This document shows, in pieces, positions 1 through 5,302 of a stretch of 5,837 nt of DNA. The notes beneath the pieces were generated by a model, which did not search any database, had not been told where the DNA came from, and was given only the letters and a program-made list of their open reading frames with translations. The stretch spans positions 1 to 5,837 of the forward strand of contig JAHJWA010000046.1 of the NCBI GenBank assembly GCA_018828205.1, given 5' to 3'. Made by a program: the position numbers and the translations under genes. Source of the stretch: Alphaproteobacteria bacterium. Its GTDB lineage: Bacteria; Pseudomonadota; Alphaproteobacteria; Sphingomonadales; Sphingomonadaceae. Each line of letters starts with the position of its first letter. Position 1 is the stretch's first letter.

Positions 1-144
1 CACGGGCGCTTCGCCTTCGGGCGGCTGATCGACCGCCAGGGCAAGCTGGTCGGCGTGCTCCCGCCGGGTCACGGGCAGAAGCAGGAGGTGGTCAGCGACC
101 CCGCCTGGATCGCGGTCGCCGAGATGCTGGTGCGGCGGCTCTGA
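1..144 (+). CDS. C-terminal end of an unidentified protein (5' truncated by window edge)
   Basis: Frame 1 is open from the first base and gives 47 residues ending in ...AEMLVRRL before TGA at 142-144. The fragment begins HGRFAFGRLIDRQGKL and has a basic, helical-looking tail. I do not recognise the family, and no catalytic motif or membrane segment is visible. Codon use is GC-rich like the rest of the window. Its stop overlaps the next gene's ATG by one base (TGATG), so the two are almost certainly co-transcribed and probably translationally coupled. A role in the same glycan or surface-polysaccharide pathway as the glycosyltransferase is inferred from this coupling only. Confidence 0.7.
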   Translation, partial: HGRFAFGRLIDRQGKLVGVLPPGHGQKQEVVSDPAWIAVAEMLVRRL

Positions 145-1331
145 TGCCGCGCGTCCTGTCGCTCTCGACGCTCTACCCCAACAGCGCGCAGCCCCGCTTC
201 GGGACCTTCGTCGCGCGCTCGCTCGAGGCGCTGCAGCGCGAGACCGAATGGGACGCGACCGTGCTCAACCCGATCGGCGTGCCACCGCTGGCGCTGGGTG
301 CTTACCGCGCCAGAGCCGAGGCCGCGGTCGCGGGCGTGGAACACGGCGTTGCGGTGCACCGGCCGACCTTCCGGCTGCTGCCCGGGGTCGGCGGTCGCTT
401 CAACCCCGCCGCGATCGCGCGCGAGGCGATCCCGCTGGCGCGGCGCCTGCACCGCGAAGCGCGCTTCGATCTCGTCGACGCGCAGTTCTTCTACCCCGAC
501 GGCCCCGCGGCGATGCGCGTGGCGAAGGCGCTGGGCCTGCCGCTGTCGATCAAGGCGCGCGGCGCGGATATCCATTACTGGGGCGCGAAGCCCTATGCCC
601 GCGCCGCCATGCTCGAAGCGGGCAAGGCGGCCACGGGACTGCTCGCGGTGTGCGAGGCGCTGGCGGGGGACATGCAGGCCATGGGTCTGCCGCGCGACAA
701 GATCGCGGTGCATTACACCGGGCTCGACCGCGACCGCTTCCGCCCGCTCGACCACACCCGCCTGCGCCCGCGCCTGGCCGAGGAACTCGACCTGCCGCTC
801 GCCTTCGCGGAGCCGCTGTTGGTCAGCGTCGGCGCGCTGATCGCGCGCAAGGGCCAGGAGCTGATGATCCGCGCGCTTCCCGGCCTGCCCGGGGCGCGGC
901 TGCTGCTGGTGGGCAAGGGGCCCGACGAGGCGATGCTGCGCGCGCTGGCGATGGAGCTGGGGGTCGCCGAGCGGGTCCATTTCCTCGGCCTGCTCGATCA
1001 CGACATGCTGCCGCTGGTGCTCTCGGCCTGCGACGCGATGGTGCTGCCCTCGGCCAGCGAAGGCCTCGCCAATGCCTGGGTCGAGGCGCTCGCCTGCGGG
1101 ACGCCGCTGGTGATCACCGATGTCGGCGGCGCGCGCGAGCTGGTGACCGATTCGCTGGCGGGCGTGCTGGTCGCGCGCGAGACGCAGGCGGTGCGCGAAG
1201 GGATCGAACGGGTGCTGGCGGAGCCGCGCGACCGCCAGGCGGTGGCCGCCACGGTCGAGCGCTTCGGCTGGAACGCCAACGCGCGCGCGCTCGCCGCGCA
1301 TTACGATCGCCTGCTGGAAGCCGCCGGCTAG
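144..1331 (+). CDS. Glycosyltransferase, GT4 family (GT-B fold)
   Basis: This 395-residue protein is a retaining GT-B type glycosyltransferase that should move a sugar from a nucleotide-sugar donor to a glycan or lipid-linked acceptor on the cytoplasmic face of the membrane. Donor and acceptor cannot be told from sequence. The N-terminal domain starts with the acceptor-side pattern LSLSTLYPNSAQPRFGTFV (residues 5-23) and includes RGADIHYWG (139-147). The C-terminal domain has VGALIARKG (229-237), where R235/K236 fit the donor-phosphate contacts, LLLVGKGP (253-260), and the GT4 E-x7-E signature in SEGLANAWVEA (E306 and E314), followed by CGTPLVITDVGG (318-329). Its length is normal for the family and there is no signal peptide or membrane segment. 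The ATG at 144 is chosen because it overlaps the preceding stop, and no good Shine-Dalgarno is needed if translation is coupled. It is likely the last gene of its operon, since a hairpin covers its stop codon. Confidence 0.93.
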   Translation: MPRVLSLSTLYPNSAQPRFGTFVARSLEALQRETEWDATVLNPIGVPPLALGAYRARAEAAVAGVEHGVAVHRPTFRLLPGVGGRFNPAAIAREAIPLARRLHREARFDLVDAQFFYPDGPAAMRVAKALGLPLSIKARGADIHYWGAKPYARAAMLEAGKAATGLLAVCEALAGDMQAMGLPRDKIAVHYTGLDRDRFRPLDHTRLRPRLAEELDLPLAFAEPLLVSVGALIARKGQELMIRALPGLPGARLLLVGKGPDEAMLRALAMELGVAERVHFLGLLDHDMLPLVLSACDAMVLPSASEGLANAWVEALACGTPLVITDVGGARELVTDSLAGVLVARETQAVREGIERVLAEPRDRQAVAATVERFGWNANARALAAHYDRLLEAAG

Positions 1332-1353
1332 ACCCTGTCGCGGGTCCAGCCGG
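1324..1353. terminator. Hairpin between convergent genes, probable bidirectional terminator
   Basis: CCGGCTAGACCC (1324-1335) pairs with GGGTCCAGCCGG (1342-1353) around a 6-base TGTCGC loop. It is a 12-bp stem with one A:C mismatch, and the flanking G1323-C1354 pair adds one more. The glycosyltransferase stop codon TAG (1329-1331) lies inside the left arm, and secF ends 9 bases beyond the right arm on the other strand. There is no T-run on either side, so this may act with Rho or as an mRNA 3'-end barrier rather than as a classic intrinsic terminator. A smaller stem, GGTCT/AGACC (1356-1360 with 1364-1368), follows and overlaps the secF stop. Confidence 0.55.
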
Positions 1354-1361
1354 CCGGTCTC

Positions 1362-2345
1362 TCAGACCTCGCCGCCGCGCGCGGCGCGATCCTGCCTGTC
1401 GGTCGCGCTTTCCTCGCGGACGAAGCTGCTCGAATTGACCCCCAGCCACACCAACAGCGGCGCGGACATATAGACCGAGCTGTAGGTGCCGACGAAGAGG
1501 CCCAGCGTGATCGCCGCGACCAGCCCGAACAGGCTGGCGGGGCCGACGAACAGCAGCGGCAGCAGCGCGATCAGCAACGTCAGGCTGGTCATCACGGTGC
1601 GGGCCAGCGTCTCGTTGACCGAGAGGTCGAGCAGTTCGGGCATCGGCATCTTGCGGTATTTCTTCAGATTCTCGCGAATCCGGTCGTAGACCACGATGGT
1701 GTCGTTGAGCGAATAGCCGATGATCGCCAGGATGGCGGCGATGATCTGGAGGCTGAATTCGAGCTGGAACAGCGCGAACATCCCCAGCGTCAGCGAGACG
1801 TCGTGGAACAGCGCGAACAGCGCGCCGACGCCGAACTGCCACTCGAAGCGGATCCAGATATAGACCGCCACCGCCAGCATCGCCGCGATCAGCGCGAAGG
1901 CGGCATCGTCGCGGAATTCGCCCGACACCTTGCCCGAGACCGAATCGACCCCGTCGATGCGCAGGTTCGGATGATCGGTTTCGAGCGCGGCGGTGATCTC
2001 CTGCGTCATGCGATCGGCGAATTCCTTGTCGCCCTCCGCCTCGGGCGGGAGCACGACGCGGATCGAGACCTGGTTGGGTTCGCCGAAGCGCTGGATCACC
2101 GGATTGTCGACCGCGGGCAGCGCATCCACCGTTTCGCGGATCTCGGCCACGGGGGCCTCGGCCTCGCCGACGAAGGTGACGCGGATTTCCTGGCCGCCGG
2201 CGAAATCGACGCCGTAATTGAGGCCATTGACCGCGACCAGCGCCCAGCTCGCGATGATCAGCGCGATGCTGACCACGAAGAAGGGAACCCGCCACTTGAG
2301 GAACTTGATGTTGGTGTCGTCGGGGACGAGCTTGAGCAGTTTCAT
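1362..2345 (-). CDS. secF: Protein translocase subunit SecF
   Basis: SecF (327 residues) joins SecD and YajC as the accessory complex of the SecYEG translocon and uses the proton-motive force to help late steps of protein export across the inner membrane. An N-terminal membrane helix lies at about 21-40. The conserved GVDFAGG (45-51) starts the periplasmic domain, which runs to about 145. Five more hydrophobic segments follow (about 149-167, 172-194, 200-220, 250-270, 272-297). The RND-family signature IGYSLNDTIVVYDRIREN is at 209-226. The tail after 305 is hydrophilic and cytoplasmic. Length is normal for a stand-alone SecF. The start ATG (2343-2345) has a good Shine-Dalgarno, GGAG with 7 bases of spacing, inside a purine stretch that begins in the secD stop. 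The secD-secF gap is 13 bases, so this is the promoter-distal gene of the operon. Confidence 0.98.
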   Translation of the reverse strand: MKLLKLVPDDTNIKFLKWRVPFFVVSIALIIASWALVAVNGLNYGVDFAGGQEIRVTFVGEAEAPVAEIRETVDALPAVDNPVIQRFGEPNQVSIRVVLPPEAEGDKEFADRMTQEITAALETDHPNLRIDGVDSVSGKVSGEFRDDAAFALIAAMLAVAVYIWIRFEWQFGVGALFALFHDVSLTLGMFALFQLEFSLQIIAAILAIIGYSLNDTIVVYDRIRENLKKYRKMPMPELLDLSVNETLARTVMTSLTLLIALLPLLFVGPASLFGLVAAITLGLFVGTYSSVYMSAPLLVWLGVNSSSFVREESATDRQDRAARGGEV

Positions 2346-2352
2346 GATCTCT

Positions 2353-2359
2353 CTCCCCT
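2353..2359 (-). promoter_or_regulatory. secF ribosome binding site overlapping the secD stop
   Basis: On the minus strand the sequence reads TGAGGGGAGAGAGATC immediately before the secF ATG. The Shine-Dalgarno AGGGGAG shares its first base with the secD TGA. Ribosomes finishing secD would therefore sit on the secF initiation site, which fits coupled synthesis of the two partner subunits. Confidence 0.7.
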
Positions 2360-3957
2360 CACAGCGTGATGTCGCTGGGACGGTTCTTGCGCAGCCATCC
2401 GGCGACCCACATCCGGGTCAGGGTGACGGCGGTGAAAACGCTGGTGAACAATCCGACCACCAGCACGATGGCGAAACCGCGGATCGGGCCCGAGCCGAAC
2501 AGGAACAGCAGCACGCCGGCGATCAGATTGGTGACATTGGCATCATAGATCGCGCGGCTGGCTTCCTTGTAGCCGTTCTCGACCGCGGCGACGACGCGCC
2601 GGCCGCGCTTGCGTTCCTCGCGGATGCGTTCGTTGATCAGCACATTGGCGTCCACCGCCGCGCCGATGGTCAGCACGAAGCCCGCGATACCCGGGAGAGT
2701 CAGCGTGGTGTTGAGCCAGGCCATGATGCCGAGCAGCATCAGCACGTTGATGACCAGCGCCACCGCGGCGTAGACGCCGAAGCGGCCGTAGGTGACGATC
2801 ATCAGCACGACCACCGCGAGCGAACCGATCATCATCGCGAGGATGCCGCGGCGGATCGAATCGGCGCCCAGATCGGGGCCGACGGTGCGTTCCTCGATCA
2901 CCGCCAGATCGACCGGCAAGGCGCCCGAGCGCAGCGAGATCGAGAGATTGTTGGCGCTTTCGGTGGTGAAACTGCCCGAGATCTGCGCGCTGCCGCCCAG
3001 GATCGGTTCGTTGAAGGAGGGGGTGGAGAGCACCTCGCCATCGAGGATGATCGCGAACAGCTTGCCCACGTTCTCGGTGCTGAGCTTGGCGAAACGCGCC
3101 CCGCCCTGCTGGTCGAACTGGATGGTGACCACCGGTTCGTTGGTCTGCGGGTCGAAGCTCTGCTGCGAGCCGACCAGGCTGTCGCCGCGAATGCCGCCCA
3201 GTCGTCGGACCGCGACCGAGGTGCCGGCCTGCGGCGATCCTTCGGCATAGGGGAAGATCTGGCTGCCGGGAGGCGCGATGCCCTGCGCGACATCGGTCGG
3301 CAGCGCGGTCTCGTCGACCATCTTGAATTCGAGCTTGGCGGTCTGGCCGAGCAGCTCCTTGAGCTGGTCGGGGTCGTCGAGCCCGGGGACCTGCACCACG
3401 ATGCGCGTATCGCCCTGACGGATGATGGTCGGTTCGCGCGTGCCCAGCGCGTCGATACGCTTGCGCACCACTTCGGTGGCGCTGTCCATCGCATCGGTGA
3501 CCGCCTGTTCTACACCGCCCTCGGTGGGGGTGAGGATGAAGCGGGTCTCGTCGACCACGGTCAGGTCCCATTCGCGGACCATGCCCTGGCCGTTGACCAG
3601 CGGCAGCAGCAATTCGCGCGCCCGGTCGACATCGCCGGCATCGTCGATCATGAAGCTCATCCGCCCGTCGGCGGTCGAGACGTCGCCGATGCGGATGCGC
3701 GGCTCGGCGTCCTGCAGCACGGTGCGGACGCCCTCTTCCATGTTCTGCAGGCGCTGCGCGGCGACCTGATCGGCCTCGGCCTCGAGCAGGATGTGGCTAC
3801 CGCCGGCGAGATCGAGACCGAGATTGACCGTCGGTTCGGGAAGCGCCTCGGGCCAGCGCATGTCGGCCGTCGCGAACAGCGACGGCAGCGCCGCGAAGAT
3901 CGCCACCGCGGCGATCAGCCACAGCCAGGTCTTCTTCCAGGTGGGGAAGTCGAGCAT
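2359..3957 (-). CDS. secD: Protein translocase subunit SecD
   Basis: SecD (532 residues) is the larger partner of SecF and carries the big periplasmic domain that grips emerging preproteins. One N-terminal helix lies at about 11-29. Conserved blocks follow in order: GLDLAGG (47-53), RIDALGTREPTI (167-178), VQVPGLDDP (188-196), FNEPILGGSAQISG (315-328), LRSGALPV (342-349) and ERTVGPDLGADSI (356-368). The C-terminal membrane module starts near 371 and contains IGAAVDANVLINERIREE (431-448), the proton-path signature with two Asp/Asn-rich turns. It is shorter than the roughly 615-residue E. coli protein, which is usual for alphaproteobacteria. The ATG at 3955-3957 is the natural start because it directly precedes the first helix. 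Upstream, AAGGG lies about 11 bases from the ATG as a weak Shine-Dalgarno. The gap to yajC is 19 bases. Confidence 0.98.
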   Translation of the reverse strand: MLDFPTWKKTWLWLIAAVAIFAALPSLFATADMRWPEALPEPTVNLGLDLAGGSHILLEAEADQVAAQRLQNMEEGVRTVLQDAEPRIRIGDVSTADGRMSFMIDDAGDVDRARELLLPLVNGQGMVREWDLTVVDETRFILTPTEGGVEQAVTDAMDSATEVVRKRIDALGTREPTIIRQGDTRIVVQVPGLDDPDQLKELLGQTAKLEFKMVDETALPTDVAQGIAPPGSQIFPYAEGSPQAGTSVAVRRLGGIRGDSLVGSQQSFDPQTNEPVVTIQFDQQGGARFAKLSTENVGKLFAIILDGEVLSTPSFNEPILGGSAQISGSFTTESANNLSISLRSGALPVDLAVIEERTVGPDLGADSIRRGILAMMIGSLAVVVLMIVTYGRFGVYAAVALVINVLMLLGIMAWLNTTLTLPGIAGFVLTIGAAVDANVLINERIREERKRGRRVVAAVENGYKEASRAIYDANVTNLIAGVLLFLFGSGPIRGFAIVLVVGLFTSVFTAVTLTRMWVAGWLRKNRPSDITL

Positions 3958-3976
3958 TGTCGGTTGCGCCCTTCGC

Positions 3977-4303
3977 TCAGTCGTTCGCCGGGGGGGCGGT
4001 TTCGGGCGCGATCACGTCGCCGATGGTGGATTTGACCGCGCGCACCTTGACGCCCTTGGCCAGTTCCAGCTCGGCGTAATGGTCCTCGACCTTGACGACC
4101 CTGGCGACCAGCCCGCCCGCGGTGATCACCTGATCGCCGCGCTTGAGCCCGGCGACCTTGGCCTGATGCGCCTTGTGCTGCTTCATCTGCGGACGGATGA
4201 TCAGGAACCAGAAGATCAGGATCATGCCGACGATCGGCGCCCAGGTGATCCATGCAGGCGGGGCGTCGGCAGCGCCGGTCGCGGCGGCAAGAAGGTCGAA
4301 CAT
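3977..4303 (-). CDS. yajC: Preprotein translocase subunit YajC
   Basis: This 108-residue single-pass inner-membrane protein binds SecD-SecF and is non-essential in E. coli. A short N-terminal part is followed by one membrane helix (about 19-36, WITWAPIVGMILIFWFLII), the family signature RPQMKQHKAHQ (37-47), and a cytoplasmic small-barrel domain with LKRGDQVITAGGLVARV (53-69). The tail is Ala/Pro-rich and ends ...ETAPPAND. The ATG at 4301-4303 is preferred: it gives the usual YajC length. The frame stays open upstream only to a TTG at 4373-4375, which would add 24 residues with no YajC-like features. The Shine-Dalgarno is poor (AGG about 13 bases upstream). It is the first gene of the yajC-secD-secF operon. 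Confidence 0.95.
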   Translation of the reverse strand: MFDLLAAATGAADAPPAWITWAPIVGMILIFWFLIIRPQMKQHKAHQAKVAGLKRGDQVITAGGLVARVVKVEDHYAELELAKGVKVRAVKSTIGDVIAPETAPPAND

Positions 4304-4458
4304 GATAAGAAACAGCCTGTCGGTGATGGTGTCTATCGGATGATTCGCAGGTGGTGGAACGCTGGCGAAAATCAAGCCGCGCCCCCCGCCCCCTCGCGAA
4401 GAGGCCGCCGCCTAGCAGCAATGCTGCAACAGAGCAACGCAATGGCATGCAAGCCCGC
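4304..4458. other. Divergent upstream region of the yajC operon, no gene seen
   Basis: This stretch must hold the yajC-secD-secF promoter if transcription starts locally, but I find no convincing minus-strand -35/-10 pair. Visible structure is limited to two short inverted repeats: CCTC/GAGG (4392-4395 with 4401-4404) and GCAGC/GCTGC (4415-4419 with 4423-4427). A C-rich run at 4382-4393 reads as a G-rich run on the operon strand. No credible small reading frame was found. Confidence 0.5.
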
Positions 4459-4487
4459 TTGCCATACCCGAATGCGGTGCCTATAGG
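4459..4487 (+). promoter_or_regulatory. Probable sigma-70-type promoter for tRNA-Pro
   Basis: TTGCCA (4459-4464, five of six consensus bases) is followed by exactly 17 bases and then TATAGG (4482-4487, four of six). This predicts a transcript start near 4493-4497, only about ten bases before the tRNA. The -10 lies in the perfect palindrome GCCTATAGGC (4479-4488), so a TATAGG also reads on the other strand, but no matching -35 is present for that direction. Confidence 0.65.
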
Positions 4488-4493
4488 CGCGCC

Positions 4494-4588
4494 TTCCACT
4501 GGATCCGGGACGTAGCGCAGTCTGGTAGCGCACCACACTGGGGGTGTGGGGGTCGCAGGTTCGAATCCTGTCGTCCCGACCAGTGGAA
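4494..4588 (+). repeat. 9-bp inverted repeat flanking the tRNA
   Basis: TTCCACTGG (4494-4502) is perfectly complementary to CCAGTGGAA (4580-4588). The right arm begins exactly at the tRNA's CCA. In a precursor RNA this would extend the acceptor stem by nine pairs beyond a small internal loop (ATC on the 5' side, A on the 3' side). The predicted transcript start from the upstream promoter falls at about the first base of the left arm. Confidence 0.75.
4506..4582 (+). tRNA. tRNA-Pro, anticodon GGG
   Basis: The 77-base gene folds as a full cloverleaf with encoded CCA. The acceptor stem is CGGGACG (4506-4512) with CGTCCCG (4572-4578), followed by discriminator A and CCA at 4580-4582. The D-arm is GCGC-AGTCTGGTA-GCGC and the anticodon stem is CCACA/TGTGG. 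The loop CTGGGGG places GGG at 4540-4542. The T-arm is GCAGG-TTCGAAT-CCTGT. It reads proline codons CCC and CCU. The C1-G72 first pair and A73 are the bacterial proline identity pattern. It is divergent from the yajC operon. Confidence 0.98.
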
Positions 4589-4708
4589 TTACCCTCCCCC
4601 ACCCCGCTGCTCGCGCGCGCCGTGCCCGGCGCCAGGCCGTCGCAGCGGAGTCCTTGCTTCGCTCTTGCTACTATGCGACAAAACTGCCCGGCTCTCGATC
4701 CCGTCGGA

Positions 4709-4730
4709 GCGCGGGTGGTTTCACCCGCGC
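4709..4730. other. Perfect 9-bp hairpin in the lipoprotein leader
   Basis: GCGCGGGTG (4709-4717) and CACCCGCGC (4722-4730) pair perfectly around a GTTT loop. No T-run follows, so it is not a standard intrinsic terminator. It lies 67 bases before the lipoprotein start codon and would be in the 5' leader of any transcript started upstream of it. It could be a 3'-end stop for tRNA processing, an mRNA stabiliser, or a DNA palindrome bound by protein. Confidence 0.6.
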
Positions 4731-4783
4731 CGCGATGGCTGGATCGAGCCCGCGCCGACATCCGTTGGCTCACTGGCAACAAC

Positions 4784-4788
4784 AGGGA
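4784..4788 (+). promoter_or_regulatory. Ribosome binding site deciding the lipoprotein start
   Basis: AGGGA lies 8 bases before the ATG at 4797. It supports this ATG over the upstream in-frame TTG (4665), which would place 44 non-signal residues before the lipoprotein signal peptide. Confidence 0.7.
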
Positions 4789-4796
4789 CATTATAC

Positions 4797-5054
4797 ATGC
4801 GTAAGACACTTGGAATTCTGGCCGCAATGGCGATCCTCCCGCTCGCGGCCTGCGACCAGAGCGTCGAAGAGGCCGAAGGCGATCTGGCCGAACAGCAGCT
4901 GGAATCGACCGAGGACGTGCTCGAGGAAGAGGCCGACCTGGCCGACGCCATGGGTGACGAAGCCGCCGAAGAAACCCTCGATGCCGAAGCCGACGCGATG
5001 GGCGAGGCTGCCGACGACGCCGAAGCCGCGGTCGAAGGCGAGACCGAATACTAA
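4797..5054 (+). CDS. Small, highly acidic lipoprotein of unknown function
   Basis: The 85-residue product starts MRKTLGILAAMAILPLAAC, a short lipoprotein signal peptide with lipobox LAAC at 16-19, so Cys19 should be lipidated and become the mature N terminus. Asp follows at +2, which in E. coli keeps lipoproteins in the inner membrane; whether that rule holds here is unknown. The 66 residues after Cys19 contain 28 Asp/Glu and no Lys or Arg, and look helical with Ala between the acidic residues. A near-repeat, DAMG followed by acidic/Ala residues, occurs at 50-53 and 66-69. I do not recognise a characterised family. Anchored anionic proteins of this kind could bind cations or basic partners, but that is speculation. 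The gene is single, with its own ribosome site and a strong terminator 31 bases after the stop. Confidence 0.85.
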   Translation: MRKTLGILAAMAILPLAACDQSVEEAEGDLAEQQLESTEDVLEEEADLADAMGDEAAEETLDAEADAMGEAADDAEAAVEGETEY

Positions 5055-5084
5055 GAACCCAAATCGCCTTGTTCTAGGCGTCTG

Positions 5085-5116
5085 AAAGGGCCCTGCCTCG
5101 CGCAGGGCCCTTTTTT
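5085..5116 (+). terminator. Rho-independent terminator after the lipoprotein gene
   Basis: AAAGGGCCCTGC (5085-5096) pairs with GCAGGGCCCTTT (5102-5113) around a CTCGC loop, and the T-run extends from 5111 to 5116. The 12-bp perfect GC-rich stem with six T's is a textbook intrinsic terminator on the plus strand. The matching AAA before the stem makes it partly usable in the reverse direction too. Confidence 0.95.
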
Positions 5117-5196
5117 GTGCGGGCCAGTTTTTGTGCGGCAGACCGGGCCGGGCGCGGGCCCCGACTGCGGGCCTAGCAGTCTGCGGCGATTGCCGG

Positions 5197-5223
5197 TTGT
5201 CCCCCCGGATGGGGTGCGATAAC
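5197..5223 (+). promoter_or_regulatory. Possible weak promoter for the membrane protein gene
   Basis: TTGTCC (5197-5202) and GATAAC (5218-5223) are 15 bases apart, and the second is preceded by TGC (5215-5217), an extended -10 pattern. Spacing is shorter than ideal and both boxes are imperfect. The inverted repeat GCCGGTT/AACCGGC brackets the elements. This is the best candidate between the terminator and the gene, but it is weak. Confidence 0.25.
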
Positions 5224-5302
5224 CGGCGCCGGTGCCAGCCCCGCCCCCCACCCGCATCCGCATCCGCGCATGTCGCCCCCTCGGGATGCGATGACGGCGC
5301 CC

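Larger units (their letters stand above)
4583..4796 (+). other. tRNA-to-lipoprotein spacer, no gene seen
   Basis: The 214 bases between the tRNA and the lipoprotein carry no convincing coding frame. A C-rich stretch (4593-4605) and a GC stem without T-run (4617-4622 with 4627-4632) follow the tRNA. The main feature is the strong hairpin at 4709-4730. I see no good intrinsic terminator for the tRNA and no confident promoter for the lipoprotein, so read-through from the tRNA promoter is possible. Confidence 0.5.
5055..5302. other. Terminator and palindrome-rich spacer before the last gene
   Basis: No coding frame is convincing in these 248 bases. After the terminator, the 11-mer TTTTTGTGCGG occurs twice (5112-5122 and 5128-5138). 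GACTGC/GCAGTC form a small inverted repeat (5163-5168 with 5176-5181). GCCGGTT (5192-5198) pairs with AACCGGC (5221-5227), and ACCGGCGCCGGT (5222-5233) is a perfect palindrome. A short tandem CCGCAT repeat lies at 5252-5263. Confidence 0.55.

Noticed and set aside
69..1301. A 410-codon minus-strand open frame opposite the glycosyltransferase
   Set aside because: Low-complexity Arg/Gln/His/Ala composition typical of an antisense shadow. The GT4 signature is on the plus strand.
1114..2295. A 393-codon minus-strand open frame overlapping secF in another frame
   Set aside because: It crosses the secF stop and the hairpin into the antisense of the glycosyltransferase, and is Arg/Gly/Pro-rich with no recognisable motif.
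2218..4035. A 605-codon plus-strand open frame opposite secD and part of secF
   Set aside because: The product is rich in His, Asp, Arg and Gln with no domain pattern, as expected for the antisense of a GC-rich gene. The opposite strand carries unmistakable SecD and SecF motifs throughout.
4304..4375. Upstream extension of YajC to a TTG at 4373-4375
   Set aside because: It would add 24 residues not typical of YajC. The ATG at 4301-4303 gives the usual length and topology.
4506..4582. tRNA-Pro as an integration site of a mobile element
   Set aside because: No second copy of the tRNA 3' end and no integrase or element gene is present in the window.
4617..4632. GCGCCG/CGGCGC hairpin as a tRNA terminator
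   Set aside because: The stem is only 6 bp in a GC-alternating stretch and no T-run follows, so it is too weak to call.
4765..4796. TTGGCT and TTATAC as a lipoprotein promoter
   Set aside because: The spacer is 20 bases and the -10 would touch the ATG, so transcription would start inside the coding region and lose the ribosome site.
4372..4827. A minus-strand open frame crossing the tRNA gene
   Set aside because: It runs antisense through a complete tRNA-Pro and the lipoprotein signal region, with no family features and no ribosome site.
5252..5263. Tandem CCGCAT repeat
   Set aside because: There are only two perfect copies, with no flanking structure, so it is most likely chance in GC-rich DNA.
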